64,000 bases of DNA from Oxyruncus cristatus (lineage: Eukaryota > Chordata > Aves > Passeriformes > Cotingidae), in contig VXAY01002919.1 in NCBI GenBank assembly GCA_013399855.1, forward strand, positions 1,419,581 through 1,483,580. Reading direction: 5' to 3'. Position 1 is the stretch's first letter, and each line of letters opens with the position of its first letter. This document shows, piece after piece, positions 33,453 to 46,470 of the stretch. The translations under genes were made by a program, and so were the position numbers. Under the pieces are notes generated by a model that was not told where the DNA came from, searched no databases, and saw only the letters and a program-made list of their open reading frames with translations.

Positions 33453-36400
33453 ACCAGGTGTGTCGGATACAGGCAGGAAAATGCCTGTGATTGCCTGCAG
33501 GGTGGATTTCTCATGGAAGGACACAACAGAGGCGTGCAGGGTGAGGGCAGGTCCCGATGGCTCCAACACCTGCACACCCATGAGATGCGTGTGTGCAGGT
33601 GCTTCTGGTTCCCTGTGTCTGGTCACAGCGCGGGACACGAGGCACAGAGAAGAGCGAGGGGCTCTTGGGGGGGCTGCGGGTCCTGCAGGGTGAGAGTTGG
33701 AGGCCTTGGCTCTTTGGGCACCCAAAGGAGGAACCAGGATGGGGTCCAGCCCCCTCAGCAGCACCGGGCAGGCTCACGATCCTCTGGAGAGCATTAACCA
33801 CCAAAAAAACCTCCCAGGAGGGAACACAGCGGTAGTAGAGAGATTTCCCCTGATGGATCACAGAGATAAACCACAAACACAAACAATTAGAAAGCAGCAC
33901 ATCTGTCATGTTCTTGATGCTGTCGGAGTGAGAATCCACCTGGGAGAAGAGCCAACCCTGTCTCCCTGGGAATTATGTATTTTTTCTTTTTAAATATCGT
34001 ATGACATCCATCTCTAGAGCTGTGTGTTGTTTGTGCTGGCAAGGGGGGGGTGCGGATTTCTGAAGGCTCCCCATGTTAACCCAAGATCTATAGTCTCATT
34101 CTAGAAATTTTGTGGCTATAAAAATATCTTCTGGGTTTGACTGAGTGGTTTTTCCTTCCCTCCTGAAACGCTGGAGCTGTGTAAAATAGCTTCATAAAAC
34201 TGGTGGGGCTTTTTAAAGCACAAGTTACTGCCTTGCCTTGCTTTTAAAAATGCACCCTTGGTTTTAAGTGTTGGGATATTGTTTGCTTTTAAACAAGTGA
34301 ATGCTGAAGAGATGCTCTAAATTCCTTTTTTATTTTGCTGCTTATTGAGAAAAATCCAATTATACCTCAGGGAAGCAGGAATAAAACATTTTATAAAAAT
34401 ATATGGTAGGCATGAAAAAAAAAAAAAAGCCTCAGTCTTCCAAGGTAAGCATGCAAAAAAGAGGAAAATCCTTTCAGCATTATTCCTGGAGTGAATACTC
34501 TCTCTTGGGAGCACAGTGGTGCCCAAATTATGAGTGGGAGCCCTTCCTCAGCACCAAAAAGTCCTTTGAGTAGTGTTGGTTTCCCAGGAAGGAGAACTCT
34601 TTGGGAACCCTGGATCCAGCCTGGGGTCCCTGGTTGTGTCTGGCTGCTCATTCCCAGCCCTTGCCTGGGCTGGAGGGGCTGCAGCTGAGGGACCTGCCAT
34701 CAGTACAAATGGCACTCCAGAGCCACCCAGGAGCTCCTGGAGCCGCTCCCAACTGCAGTTCCCACCTTGCGGGAAAAGACGCTCCTGGCTGAGGGTTCCT
34801 CTGCCTCGCAGCCAAGGTATCACTCCTTGCATCTCTCTTGATTACTTTGGGAAGTGCTGGAGTGAGCCTACTCCAGCAGCCAGGAAGCAGCTCCAGTCCA
34901 AAGGATGCCGGGAAAACCCTTTTTCCAATCGGGCACTCTGTAATTCCAATTGCTGAGTGTTTCCCTTTCATTCCTTGGCTCTCTAGCTCCGCCCGCATTG
35001 GCTTTCTCGGCACTTCAGGAAGGCTTGTGTTACATTATGTAAGACTTAACAGCCGTAACTTCTCCAAAGGTAACACGGAAAAGTCTTTTTCATGACACCG
35101 GAGGGAGATTCCTCATTTGGGAAGCTGATTCTTCATTGTTACCAAGTGACTGCTTCGGTGGCTCCTTCGTGCAACTTCACGAAAAACCTGAAAGAAACTC
35201 CGTTGATATATCTGATAAATGGAAGAACCTGCTGAGAGGAAATTAAATTTGCTTTTTTTATCTTTGTGCATGCGTATCATATGTATTTATGTCTCATATT
35301 CAGATAGAAAGACCCCTCAGGACACTGCCTGCAGTCCCAGAAGCACAGAATGGGTCAGGTTGGAGGAGACTCCAGGGGGAAGGTCTGGCCTCATTTCCGC
35401 AATTCTGGAGCTGAACAAGCTGGGCATTAAGTCTCCAGTAGGGTCTTGTTCATCCCAGCTTTGCTCTCCATGTGCTCCCCAACAGGGAGCTGACAGATAA
35501 TTCCTCCCCCAGTCCTGTCCCAGCCCCAGCCCAGGAACCGCCCCAGGCTTTCTAATCCCTTCAGATGATTTCTCTTGGCTCCATGAGCATTTATTCATCC
35601 ATTGATTCATCCACCAGTCCTTCACATGGACACAATGTCCCTTTGCTGGGAAGAGAGGGGAACAGGGGACACACAGCCTTTGCTTCCCAGCAGGTGGCAT
35701 TGACTTCCCTGGGCAGGGAGCTTCTTGCCACACCTAAAATATTAATTATATGCAGCGAGAGGAAATGTTGCTTTGCTCTCCTGAAGCTCTTGAGCAATTT
35801 CCCAGGAAAAAGCACTCCAGGAGTGCTGGGCTAGTGGCGACTTTCCTGACAGTGATTGAATGCTTTGATAAGGAGCAGGAGTTTGTTGCCACCTCATTTA
35901 CCATGCTGGGCTCTTTCTCCAAAGTTCATAATACTGTTCTGGCCAGACCAGGACGCAAAAGAAGCAGAAAACAGAAATATACTGTGAAATTACCCTCATC
36001 TGAGAGCACAGCCTGTGGTCTTGCTTTCTTTGAATTTCTTACATTACTCTGTGTGTTGGGAAATTGCTTTCCCTGATGGACAATTTCTTCCCAAAGCCCT
36101 GGGACCCTGATTGATTTCTGTGCCTCTGCAGCTGGGAGAGCAGAGAGGAGAGAAGTGTGAAAACCAGCAGAGGAAATAGGAAGGACGAGTTCTCCCTGAA
36201 CTGGCTGGTTAAAGTTTCCTAATTATCCCTTTAAGTGGAGACAAGAGGGAATACATGGAACTCCCTTAGGCTCACACAGCTTCACAACAGCACAGTGGAA
36301 ATTAATCCTCATTTTTGAGGGACATATTTCTGCATGGCACCTGGTCTTGCCATCAATCCCAGGCTGTCTTTCTCCACAAGCTGCTTCGTTCTGTTTTATT

Positions 36401-38520
36401 TCTCCCTCCTGGAGACTCATTTATTATTTTACATTACTCTCTGAAGCCTTGAAGCATCTCTTCCCGCATTTAAAAGAGGAGGAGAAGCCTCCCTCTGTGA
36501 CATTCCCGTGAAGGGTTGGCTCTCCCAGCCCCGCTGTACAGCTCTGAGCTTTGGGACGGGAAGCTTTGGTTAAACCAACCCACTGTAATGAGCAAAACAT
36601 CTCATTTTAAAGAGCACCCCATGAAAGATGCTGTAGGAGGGCTGGGAGCACCCTGGCACTTGATTAATTGCACTACAGCACAGCACAGGACACCAGCACT
36701 AAACCAAACACAAACACATTCAGAGGGACTTCATTAACTCAAACCCAGCCAGCTCGTAGCACTGCTGACCCCGCTCACAGGGAACAAACAGCTTTCAGCA
36801 CGTCTGCAGGTTTGTTGTGCTTTGAACCTCACCAGGGAGGAGCAAAATTCCCAGAAAATGAGGTTTGGACCTGGGTTCCGACTCGCAAGAGAAGGATGGG
36901 ATGGAGGAGTCCAGCTGCCTCCCTTCACCCCTTGTGCGTCCCTGCCCTGGGGTCTGTTGAGACCCACGCACAGGGAGCTCTCAGGAGCCGAGCCCAGGAA
37001 TGAACAGCTTTGCTGGACACTTCCCGGGCACCAAACGGGGAACCACGGAGCAGAAAAGTTCCGAGGGGGAGGAACTTGCTGCAATCCTGCCAGTGGTGGA
37101 ATCGACACCGCAAAGAGCTGAATCTGGGGAGCACCGGGGAAGTTCTTCACCCACCAAACGTCCTGTGGTAACGCCACAGACGGAGCAGCCGCTCAGCAAG
37201 GATGCAGAAATTAGGAGTTATGCTGCATCACAGGGTACAGAGGCAGTCAGCAGAAAGCAGCTGTACCTTCTGTGGGTATTATCTGAAAATAAGAAATACT
37301 GACTGCTTCAGGAGCTTGGTATCTTTAGGGAGAACTCTGTGCCTTTGGAGAGGAGGGAGCCTCTCCAGAGGAGGAGCAGACCTTGCAGCAGTGGCTCTGG
37401 GCTCCTTCCCCTGTGTTTAACTTGCTGTGGGAGCACAGGGGAGCTCTGCCCTCCGCCTCACTTCATCTGGGAAACAGAAAATGCTCCTGCAGACAGGCTG
37501 CAGAATACATTGAGTCTATCACTGAAGGAAAAATATAAGTATGCTCATGCTAAGTCTTGGTTTATGCAGAGATACAACCAGATAAAGCAACACCTGGAAC
37601 AGGAATTGCTCCCATTCCAGCCTCCGCAGGCAGGGGCAAAGGTGAATTTTCTCACAGGGCAGCAGCCAGGAGATTCCCTGCTTCTCAGGTTGTTTTTTTT
37701 TAATCGAAACAAGAGCATAAGCAGTAAACTAACGTTCCAGAGACATTCCTACCGACGGATTGCAGGGCTCCTGCACTGCCAAGTGCCGTTCACACTGATG
37801 GTTAAGAAGGTGACAAGAATGTCCCTCAGTGGAGAAGCCAGGACAGCCAGCTCTGGCACTGTGGGGCCCTGCCTGGCCACCCACACCCGAGGATGCCCCA
37901 GATTTGCTCCTCTCTGACTGGGTTTGTCTCCCTCTCCCATTCATTCCCTCTGGTTTGTGAGCTCTTCGGAGCAAGGACAGCACTGCACAGTCTGTCTGTG
38001 CAGCCCTCACATAACGGGACCCTGATTTCATTGAGGGTTCCCCAGGCATTACTGTAGTAAAAGTGTTAGTTAATAATAAAGCCTCCTAAAGTCCCACATC
38101 CTCAATGATATATGTGGCCTGACTTTAAATTTGTCTTTAAAAACCACCTCACTGCACCTCCACAAGAAAAAAAGTCAGGATTCAAACCTCTGCTCTCAGC
38201 AGCAGGAGCACTGTAATCCCAGACTTGCCCTTGGAGTCACATCCTCATCTGTCTTCTGAAAACATCCAGACCTTCCTCCAGCCCCTTCCAGAAATCAGTT
38301 CCTCTGACCCTCTCCTGTACGAGTCTTTGGGGAACCACTGCAAAAGGAGGGGGAATGGTGGTGGGAAGAAGTCAGATCCAGCTTTGGAGGAGAACAAGAG
38401 CCTGGGATTTTCCTGGTCCTTCTCCCTTGGCTGCTGCTGTGCTTGCTCAGCTCTTGGTTCCTGCTGCAGCCCAGGAAGGGAGCCCAGGCTTCCAAAGCTG
38501 CTCCCATGTGTGACTCTCAG
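33453..38520. other. Intergenic, no gene recognised
   Basis: About 5 kb with no credible coding exon. It contains one weak CR1 remnant (35,340) and AT-rich, repeat-free stretches near 35,030-35,330 and 35,740-36,080 that could be conserved non-coding DNA. Confidence 0.5.
35340..35395 (-). mobile_element. Possible short CR1 3' end remnant
   Basis: cacagaatgggtcaggttgg followed by aggagactcc resembles the reverse complement of a CR1 tail subtype. Too short to be sure. Confidence 0.5.
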
Positions 38521-38905
38521 ATCACAGAATCCCAGACTGGTTTGGGTTGGAAGGGACCTGTAAGATCATCTCATCCCACCCCCTGCCATGGGCAGGGACA
38601 CCTTCCACCAGCCCAGGTTGCTCCAAGCCCCGTCCAACCTGGCCTTGGACATTTCCAGGGATGGGGCAGCCAGAGCTTCTCTGGGCAACCTGTGCCAGGG
38701 CCTCACCATCCTCTGAGTAAATAATTTCTTTCTAACATCTGACCTAAATCACTCCTCTTTAATTTAAAACTGTGCCCCCTTTCCTATCAATATCTGCCCA
38801 CGCAAAAAATTTACTCTCCCTCTGTTTTATGAGCTCTCTTTAGGTACTGGAGGGCTGATGAAGCCTTCCCAGATCCTTCTCTACTCCATGCTGAGAAGAT
38901 CCCAG
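38521..38905 (-). mobile_element. CR1 LINE 3' fragment
   Basis: Begins atcacagaatcccagactgg (reversed tail) and runs through gggttggaagggacctgt, ttccagggatggggcagcc and tttaggtactggagggctga, about 385 bases. Confidence 0.92.
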
Positions 38906-41900
38906 CATCACAGTATCCAGATTATCCAACTTGCACGTTTATGATATTTCCTCTTCCCACAGAAATTTGGCCCTTGCTGCATCCCCAGATTCTGCCTCCC
39001 TGAGCTCTCCACACCGAGCCTGCCAGCAAAGGCAAAATCCTCCAGCATCTCCCTCTGACTCCACATTCCTTGGCTTCTGCTGGTTCTTTGTGTGCCAGCT
39101 CTGCTGCTCCCTTAATGTGCTGAGGAGGGTTTCTCTCAGCAGGCAGAGCAGCACCGAGGGCTTTCCTAATGGGGATCAATGGGCCAGAAAGCAAACAGTG
39201 TGAGGGCTCTGCAGCATCCCCCCTCCAGCAGCCCCTCGGGACCTGCCGAACCCACCCTCCCTTCCCCAGACTGGGAAAAATCACACTGTGGCCAGAAATT
39301 CCAGGTTAATTCACTGGGAGCTACTTAAAGCAAGGGTGAGTGTGCCACGAGGTGGTTTCCTCTCAGCTCCGAAGTGCTGTTGAGATGAGAGTTGGTGGGA
39401 ACCAGGCACAAGAGGCAGAGGAGATGCAGCAGACCCACAGATGGGGAGGCAGTGAACAGCTTCAAAAATTCCAGCTTCCCCCTCAAAGCCAGGACTTGCA
39501 AAAACACCCTCAGAAGGAAACACCCCCAGCACTTCTAATGTGTCTTCTGGCTTGTGGCTGTTCAAACACATCTTCTGTCCCACATTGGCCTTTGCCCACA
39601 CCTCGCTCTGAGCAGGAACGTTCACAGGGGGTCCTGGACCACGGTGGGATGGATGGTGCAGCCACAAGTGATGGATCACTATTGGTCCTACTTATACTGA
39701 TGAGCAACACTAACATCCACCCACAAGAAATACACCCTGCAACAAAAGAGACCTTTGAGTTTCAGAGCTGCCCCTGTCCCTTGGGGTGCAGGGCAAGGAG
39801 CAGGACACAATTCCATGGCCACTTCAGCCACTACACATGAAGCCTTCTGAAATGGAGACAATATGGAAGGACATAAATGAACTTTGCTTCGGCCTGGAAG
39901 GACTTTTGACTGTTTCTCAGCAGCATCCTTAGAGGGAAGAGGTGGATGGGGAAGAGCTGTGGGACTGAGGAAAGGGCTCCTGAAGGCTCTGTCTGGAGAG
40001 GTTAAAGCAAACACAAGCACAGGGTGTTTCTGAGCTGTTTAATGCACAGGGCTCCCTCCCCTCCCTTTCCCGTGGCAGATCCCTTATCCCAGGAGCCTCA
40101 GAGAGGTTCCTGTTCTTCCAAGGAACATGACAGACATCAGCCAGTGCTCAGGAAGCTCTGAGAGAGGAGCAGGAATCACCCAGAGTACAGGTCCTGCTTG
40201 GATTATTTCCATGCTGGCAGAGGGAACATGAGAAGGAAGACGATGTGAAAGCCACATTTTAAAGGCCATGGGCAATGAGGCAAGTCAGGGGGAATAATAA
40301 GAGCCCCATTTGCATTAGGACTTCACTTACAAATAACTTCTGGAAGGCGGCTCTGAGATCACTGTGATTTCATACCTGATTAAACCGTGCTGCAGAGTCC
40401 TGGAGGCAGCTGAGAAAGTGCTTTTTGCTCTGTGCTGCTCTCACAGTTGCTAATTACGTGTTTACTCTGCTCAGGTGCTGTCGCAGCACAGCTGGGCTCA
40501 GGTGTGATCAGTGGGCAGAGAGGTGGGGGCACGCGGGTGCCCCAGGTCCTCCATCACCCAGCTCCACCGTGCCAGCACCCCAGCTGGTACAGGATGGAGC
40601 TGGGCACTGTCCCCAGCACCCACACACTGCAGCAGGAGTGAAGGTCAGAGCAGGCAAACCCACCATCACTGGTGGTGTCTCACTTGCCATCTCAGGGCTT
40701 GGTTTGCATTCAAAAATGGACATTTTTATGGGCAGCAACCCCACTATGTGGATGTGCTGAGGACCACCCAGCCCCTGGCTCTGTCCCCTGCAGCCTCCCT
40801 GCTTTGCAGAGGGAACATCACCCAGCTGTGCCAGAAGCCCACTCCCCTGGCCAGCCCAGCCTCAGACCTAAATAGTGAAAATAATGAAGTAACACAATTA
40901 CAGTGAGCCCGAGCTGCTCAGGAGAGCTGACACCCCAAACCCCCTCACCTATTCCTGAAAACAAACCAACCCAAACAAGGCCTGGGAAGCAGCAAAACCT
41001 AAGGCTGATATTTCCTCTCCAACATATTTAATAGTACAAAGGCAGAAGGAAGCAGCGGGGCCAGACATTCAAGAATGTTTCTTATTCTTCAGATTCAGCT
41101 CCGGTGGGGTGAAACCACGACAGGTCTTAAAATATTAATGCAGTGACTGTTGAAGATGATTTTCCTGCTCCAGCTGGAGGAGCAGAGGTGAAGCAGGATG
41201 GCTCGAGCACGATGTCAGTGCAGGGGATGGAATGCAAGGGCAAGTCCTTGTTTAAATATGAACACACAGGGAGCAGGCAAAGCATTGCAGGTACACGGAG
41301 AAACACCTGAGCGAGACGTGGGGCGGCTGGTTCAGAGCGGCACCTGCGAGGTTTAAAACCCCCTCATTAAATCCGTGTTCTTTTCCCAGAAACCATGAAT
41401 TACCCTGCGCTTCAGCGAAGTCACAGTGGCATTAAATCAACCTGAGAGGAGTCAGGCTCCAGCCCTCTCTCACGGTTCAGGAAATCGCTGGTTCATGGGG
41501 AAGCAGCCACAGCATCCAAGGTTGCTGTGCCACAGGGAGCTCCAGGCTCTTCACAGGTGATGGATCGTGTCTTGGATGCTGCTCCAGAACGTGGCCAGGT
41601 TCTCATTTTATTACATCTGCTGAGAAAATACAGCTGGGTTTTTATTACCCAGGAAAGCCTTTCTCTGGCACATATAATAGTTTATTGAGAAAATGACTCA
41701 TTCAGTTTAATAACGAGAGGACACTTGTGTGGCCGCCCCGATTAATCCCCGGCCAGCCTGCCAGCATCTTGGAGCCTGTGCTAATTCCATGCTGAAAATC
41801 CCTGGCTCGGTGGCCTCATGCAGAATTCTGCTGGCAGCTCTGGGAAAGATCCTCTTGAAAACCTCCCCCCGTGCAAAAGGGAGCTCAGAGGACAAATTTC

Positions 41901-41940
41901 CATCGAGCCAACCCACGTAAATCTAAGGATTCTAAGGTAA
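38906..41940. other. Intergenic, no gene recognised
   Basis: No CR1 copies, exons or RNA genes recognised over 3 kb. A gattaatc palindrome lies at 41,740-41,747. Confidence 0.5.
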
Positions 41941-42132
41941 AACTGAGGTTCTTCCCCCAGAGGATGGTCAGGCACTGGAACTGTGGTCGTGGCCCCAAGG
42001 CTGCCAGGGCTCAAGGAGCGTTTGGACAACTCCCTCAGGCACAGGGTGGGGTTTTGGGGTGTCCTGTGCAGGGCCAGGAGTTGGACTGGATGATCCTTTT
42101 GGGTCCCTTCCAGCTCAGGATGTTTGATGATG
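41941..42132 (+). mobile_element. CR1 LINE 3' fragment
   Basis: Reads ccagaggatggtcaggcact, then gagttggactggatgatcct and cttccagctcagga with a decayed tail. Confidence 0.88.
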
Positions 42133-42242
42133 GACTGGAGTCAAGGCAGATGATGGTCCCTGTGAACAAGAGCAAACTCTCCCCTGTCCATGCTGACCAA
42201 CTCTCCCCTCCCAGGAGGAGCAGGGGACAGATGAGGAAAAGG

Positions 42243-42345
42243 TCAGAAAGGACATATCATATTGTCATAATATGCCAATTATTGTTATAATATGTATGAT
42301 ATGGTTACAATAGGTATGGCATTGTTATAATATGTACAATATTGG
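42243..42345. repeat. AT-rich degenerate tandem repeat
   Basis: Variants of attgttataatatgtatgat recur about four to five times at roughly 20-26 base spacing. Confidence 0.7.
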
Positions 42346-43678
42346 AGGGAACTGAACCAGCAAGCAGCACAGAGGACCAGAGGAACTGGCCTGATGTTAT
42401 GCACGTCAGCCTTCCTGGCATTCAGCAGATTGCTTTAGAATTTGCATTCAGGCAGTGTGAGTTGAAACAGCAACACCAAACCTCATCAGTGTAATGTATA
42501 AGGTGATTTGCCCAACCTCCTATTTGCACGGGGCTCCAGTTTAATTTCCTCCCCCCCCTTCTGTGATCAAATATACCTACCTCCAGATGACACGTGTGAC
42601 AAGTTTAGAGGGTTAAAATATTAATATAAAAACCCGCCTGCAAGAAGGCACAACGCTGACTGCTTGTTAGCTCCAAAATACAGCTCCAGGATCCCTGCAA
42701 GCTGGAGAAATCTCAGCTGCCTCCATCCCTCAGGGAATTGCAGCACCACCACTTCTTTAAGAACGAAGTTGCACGCCCAGGACCCCCTTTTCTCCCTCTC
42801 CTTTAGTGTCTGAGCTACTTAGGCTTAAATAGGGGTGCTGTAGGTCACAGAAAGCTCGTGTGTGTCCACCCAGAGATCGCAGGTTTGATGGCCAAGCCTC
42901 CCAGTTCCCACAGGGGTGCAGCATTGCACCTTCTGCCTGGGCAGTGGAGCCGAGTTGTCGCTGCCGGTGCTTCAGCTCCCTCTCATACGGGGAGAGGAAG
43001 AAACAGGTTCGAAGCTGCATCTGAAAGAAAGCAGCTTTTGGGAAAAGAGCAGCTTTGTAGCCTGTCTGAATGCCACAGGTCTGCAGGACCAATGCACACC
43101 AAATGATTGGACTGGGGACTAGGGGAACGTGGGCTCTGTGGCTCTTGGGAGGGCACAGAAGAGGTGGGTCATCCCTGCCTGCCTCAGTTCCCCCACAGCA
43201 AGTACCAGGGTGGCAGTACTGGTGTGTACTGTACTACAGTGCAGGGACAAGGGCATTGCCAAGGTTAATTAATATCAGCTTGCAAAATGCTTTGGATTGA
43301 GCTTTCAGACACTGGATTCATATCCAATGCCCTGCTCAAGGATACTCCACCCACAGACGGATCCATGGACCCATCAGCAGCGTAACTCAATGAAGTACCT
43401 GGCTGATTGCTTGCTCAAGGAGTGGGAACTCCTCAGGGATGGCAGTGCCTTAGTGCTGCCAGGTCAGTGAGGTGCCTCCTTGCACCGAGCTCATCCCCAT
43501 TCCCCTCAAGATCCTGTGTGGATTCTCCATCCGCATCACCCGAGCAACGGGACCGAGAATGACTCTTTGTCTGACAGGAATGAATATTTAACACAGCCTT
43601 CCTCACACCTGCCCTGCTGGCTGGACAGCCCAGCCTGCCTTTTCCTTCACGGGCAGAAAAGCCTACATTGATCTGCTG

Positions 43679-43688
43679 CTAAAAATAG
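43679..43688. promoter_or_regulatory. Perfect MEF2 consensus site
   Basis: ctaaaaatag fits YTAWWWWTAR exactly. A second perfect match lies 154 bases away in the opposite sense. Function is inferred only. Confidence 0.35.
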
Positions 43689-43832
43689 GAGCCCTGAGGT
43701 TCGGAGGCAGCGGCACCAGCTCCGCCAGCGAGGCTGCGAGAGGTTCCTCGCATCTGTTGCCTGGCAGAGGCCCAGGGTGTTTTTCTGGTACAAGGGGCTT
43801 TTTTTTTCATGCATCACCAAAGAACAGAGCTG

Positions 43833-43842
43833 CTATTTTTAG
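43833..43842. promoter_or_regulatory. Perfect MEF2 consensus site
   Basis: ctatttttag fits YTAWWWWTAR exactly, followed by AT-rich sequence (ggcatatttaatttcc). Confidence 0.35.
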
Positions 43843-44616
43843 CCCTAATAGGCATATTTAATTTCCTACTGCCTCATTTCTACTGTTTTGTGCAACCAGC
43901 ATTTCTGAGCACGTCCCTGGGGAGCAGGTGAGGATCAGCTCCCACCTTGTCCTCGTCCCTCCAGCGTCCAAGCTGATGCTCTTCCCCTCAGCACCACCAA
44001 ACCCTGGGATTCAATAGAGAACAATGTGCTGGGGCTGCCCCAAGCCTCCCACCTCCCTCAGGGCCTGTGGGATCCTCTGGGCAAGGACCTCCACACCCCC
44101 CCAGTACCCCAGTTATTATCTGGGGCAGCAAAGCGCTCCCACTGCACGAACGATTAATCAACACAACATCAAAGGTCGCTCGTTTGAAGGTATAAAATGC
44201 AGAGTAAGGCATTAAGAGTCATTGTCAATTAAAAAAGAGCTGCAGTAAGAGCAGGAATGGTCGAGCCATTTCCCAGTTGGAAACGCTGGGAGGGGAGAGG
44301 AGCCAGTGCTGCCTCGCTGGGACTTTGCTCCTGCTTTGCTGTTCCCCAGTCCTGGACCACACAAGACAAATAAATTCACACCATGGGCCCTTTAGAGTTC
44401 AAGGTGGGCAGCCAGTGTAGCACAGACAGGAAACGCAGAGGACTTCCAGAAGTGTCTTGTTTTCATTGATTTCAGGGAGGGGAAAAAAAAAAAAAAAGGC
44501 AACTAAAAAAAGCCTCTGGAGTAGATGGTTGGCAAAAGATCTACAGAAAATGTTTCTGAGAAGTGAAGAGGGGAAAAAAAAAGTCCTGAACAAAACCCTA
44601 AATGCTGAGGGAGTGA

Positions 44617-44930
44617 TATCATAGAATCATCAAATGGTTTGGGTTGGAAGGGACCTTAAGGATCATCCACTCCCACCCCCTGCCATGGGCAGGGACACCT
44701 TCCACTAGCCCAGGTTGCTCCAAGCCCCGTCCAACCTGGCCTTGGACACTTCCAGGGCTGGGGCAGCCACAGCTTCTCTGGGCAACCTGTGCCAGGGCCT
44801 CCCCACCCTCACAGGGAGGAATTTATTCCTAACACATAATCCAAATCTCTCCTCTTTTACTTTTAAACCATTCCTCCTATCACTTTGTACCTCTGTAAAA
44901 AGTCACTCTGTTTTATAAGCCCCTTTTAAA
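44617..44930 (-). mobile_element. CR1 LINE 3' fragment
   Basis: Reversed tail atcatagaatcatcaaatgg, then gggttggaagggacctta and the block shared with the 38.5 kb copy. Confidence 0.93.
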
Positions 44931-46144
44931 TGAAGTGTTCATAAGATTTGATGAATCATCAGAGCAAGGAAAATGAAAAACAAATCTGATTGCACTCAGA
45001 AGTGCCAATGAGAAAATGTGGCCACGCTGTCCTGCAACTCCCAAACTTCCACTGCCATCAGCTCATGGACACCCTGGGCTGACTCAAAGTAGGGTCCAAA
45101 TTCACTTTCCATCCATCATTGATTCTGGTGACCAGGGGAGGGGATGCAAACGCTGAACTCTGTTGTGTGAGAAGAAACACAACCCATGGCATCCTCCATA
45201 ATTCACTGCCAAGTCCAGGCTGCAAGCACAGATCTACCAACCAGACAAATAAAAGAATACGGGCTGTTTATACCTCAGTCCTTTTCCTCCAGTGATCAAT
45301 ATGGCTCATTAGGTTTATGAGACAATCATGTCTTCTGCTACCCTGGCCCAGAACCTCTCAGTAATGGCTGCCAGTGCCAAGTCATTATAACGACCTCTTG
45401 CAAGTGGAGCAGAAACAACCAAGTAAATGGATTTAAAGCAGTTTAAACAGGATCAGTTTTCCTTGAACTCAGTGTCATTCTGGTGTTCTATCAGCCCAGA
45501 CCTGCACTTTATGAGATGTTCTTGTTGGCTTTCAATGCCAGGGACTTGAGGAGCTACTCCTCCTTTCCAGCCCTCTGCTTGCTGGTCTTACCCTCACCCT
45601 GGGAGCAGAAGACCAGCCTGAACATTTCAAAGCAGTGCTGTTGTTCCTCCAAACCAGAGTGACAGCAGCTGGGATGAGCAGGCAATGCTTTTCTTACAGC
45701 TCTGCCTGAAGAAGGTCAGTGGCACATGGTTTTGGGTGAGGACACGGACTCCTTCAGGAAAAGCCATTCTCCTGCCAGTGGCTTGGCAACAAATGGGAGA
45801 TGCCCTGGGGACTCAGTATAATCATTAAAGTAATGGCAGTTGCAAGAGCAACCTTGTTAACCAGGGATAGGAAAGCAGCTACTCCAAGCCCTGCAGTGCC
45901 TGTGGGATGGCGCCCTCCAGGCCCATCCAGGTCACTTCAGCCACCTCACCCCTGCAGTTGCTCCTGCTGTGGTGCTCCAGCTCTCAATGTTTGCCCTGTG
46001 AGGGGTGAAGGGTTTCACTTTATCACAAGCTGATGCTCTGCTTCAAGGCCAAGGTTCCCCCTTTTCTACCTCCCCAGAGCAAAGTAACCGATTGATCCAC
46101 TGACCACACTTGACCAGAGCAGGGTGGCTGTTAGTAAAGATTAA
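44931..46144. other. Intergenic, no gene recognised
   Basis: The repeat-free stretch 45,240-45,480 is AT-rich and may be conserved non-coding DNA. Nothing else recognised. Confidence 0.45.
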
Positions 46145-46470
46145 CTGAGAGGGGATCTCATCAATCCATACAAATATCTCCAAGGGGTGCCAGGATGGTG
46201 CCAGATTCATTTCAGTGGTGCCCAGAGAGGATGAGGAGCAATGGCCAAAAACTAAAACACAGCAAGTTCCACCTCAACGTGAGTAAAAAGTTCTTTCCCT
46301 GGAGGGTGGCAGAGCACTGGAACAGCTGCCCAGGGAGGGTCTGGACACATTCCAAACCCACCTGGATGATTTCCTTTGTAACCTGCTCCAGGTGACCTTG
46401 CCTGGGCAGGGGGGGTTGGACTGGGTGATGTCCAGAGCTCCCTCCCAACCCAAACAGTTCAGTGATTCTG
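46145..46470 (+). mobile_element. CR1 LINE 3' fragment
   Basis: From ctgagaggggatctcatcaa through tggagggtggcagagcactg to ggttggactgggtgatgtcc and tail agtgattctg, a different CR1 subtype from its neighbours. Confidence 0.9.

Larger units (their letters stand above)
42346..44616. other. Intergenic with candidate regulatory sites
   Basis: No gene recognised. It holds two perfect MEF2 sites (43,679 and 43,833), a TCF/LEF-like site and gattaatc in a repeat-free block (44,140-44,250), and an A15 run at 44,483. Confidence 0.5.

Noticed and set aside
2872..44159. Three copies of the palindrome gattaatc (2,872; 41,740; 44,152) as a dispersed regulatory signature
   Set aside because: An 8-base palindrome is expected about once per 64 kb by chance and somewhat more in AT-rich blocks. 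Three copies are not enough to claim a pattern.
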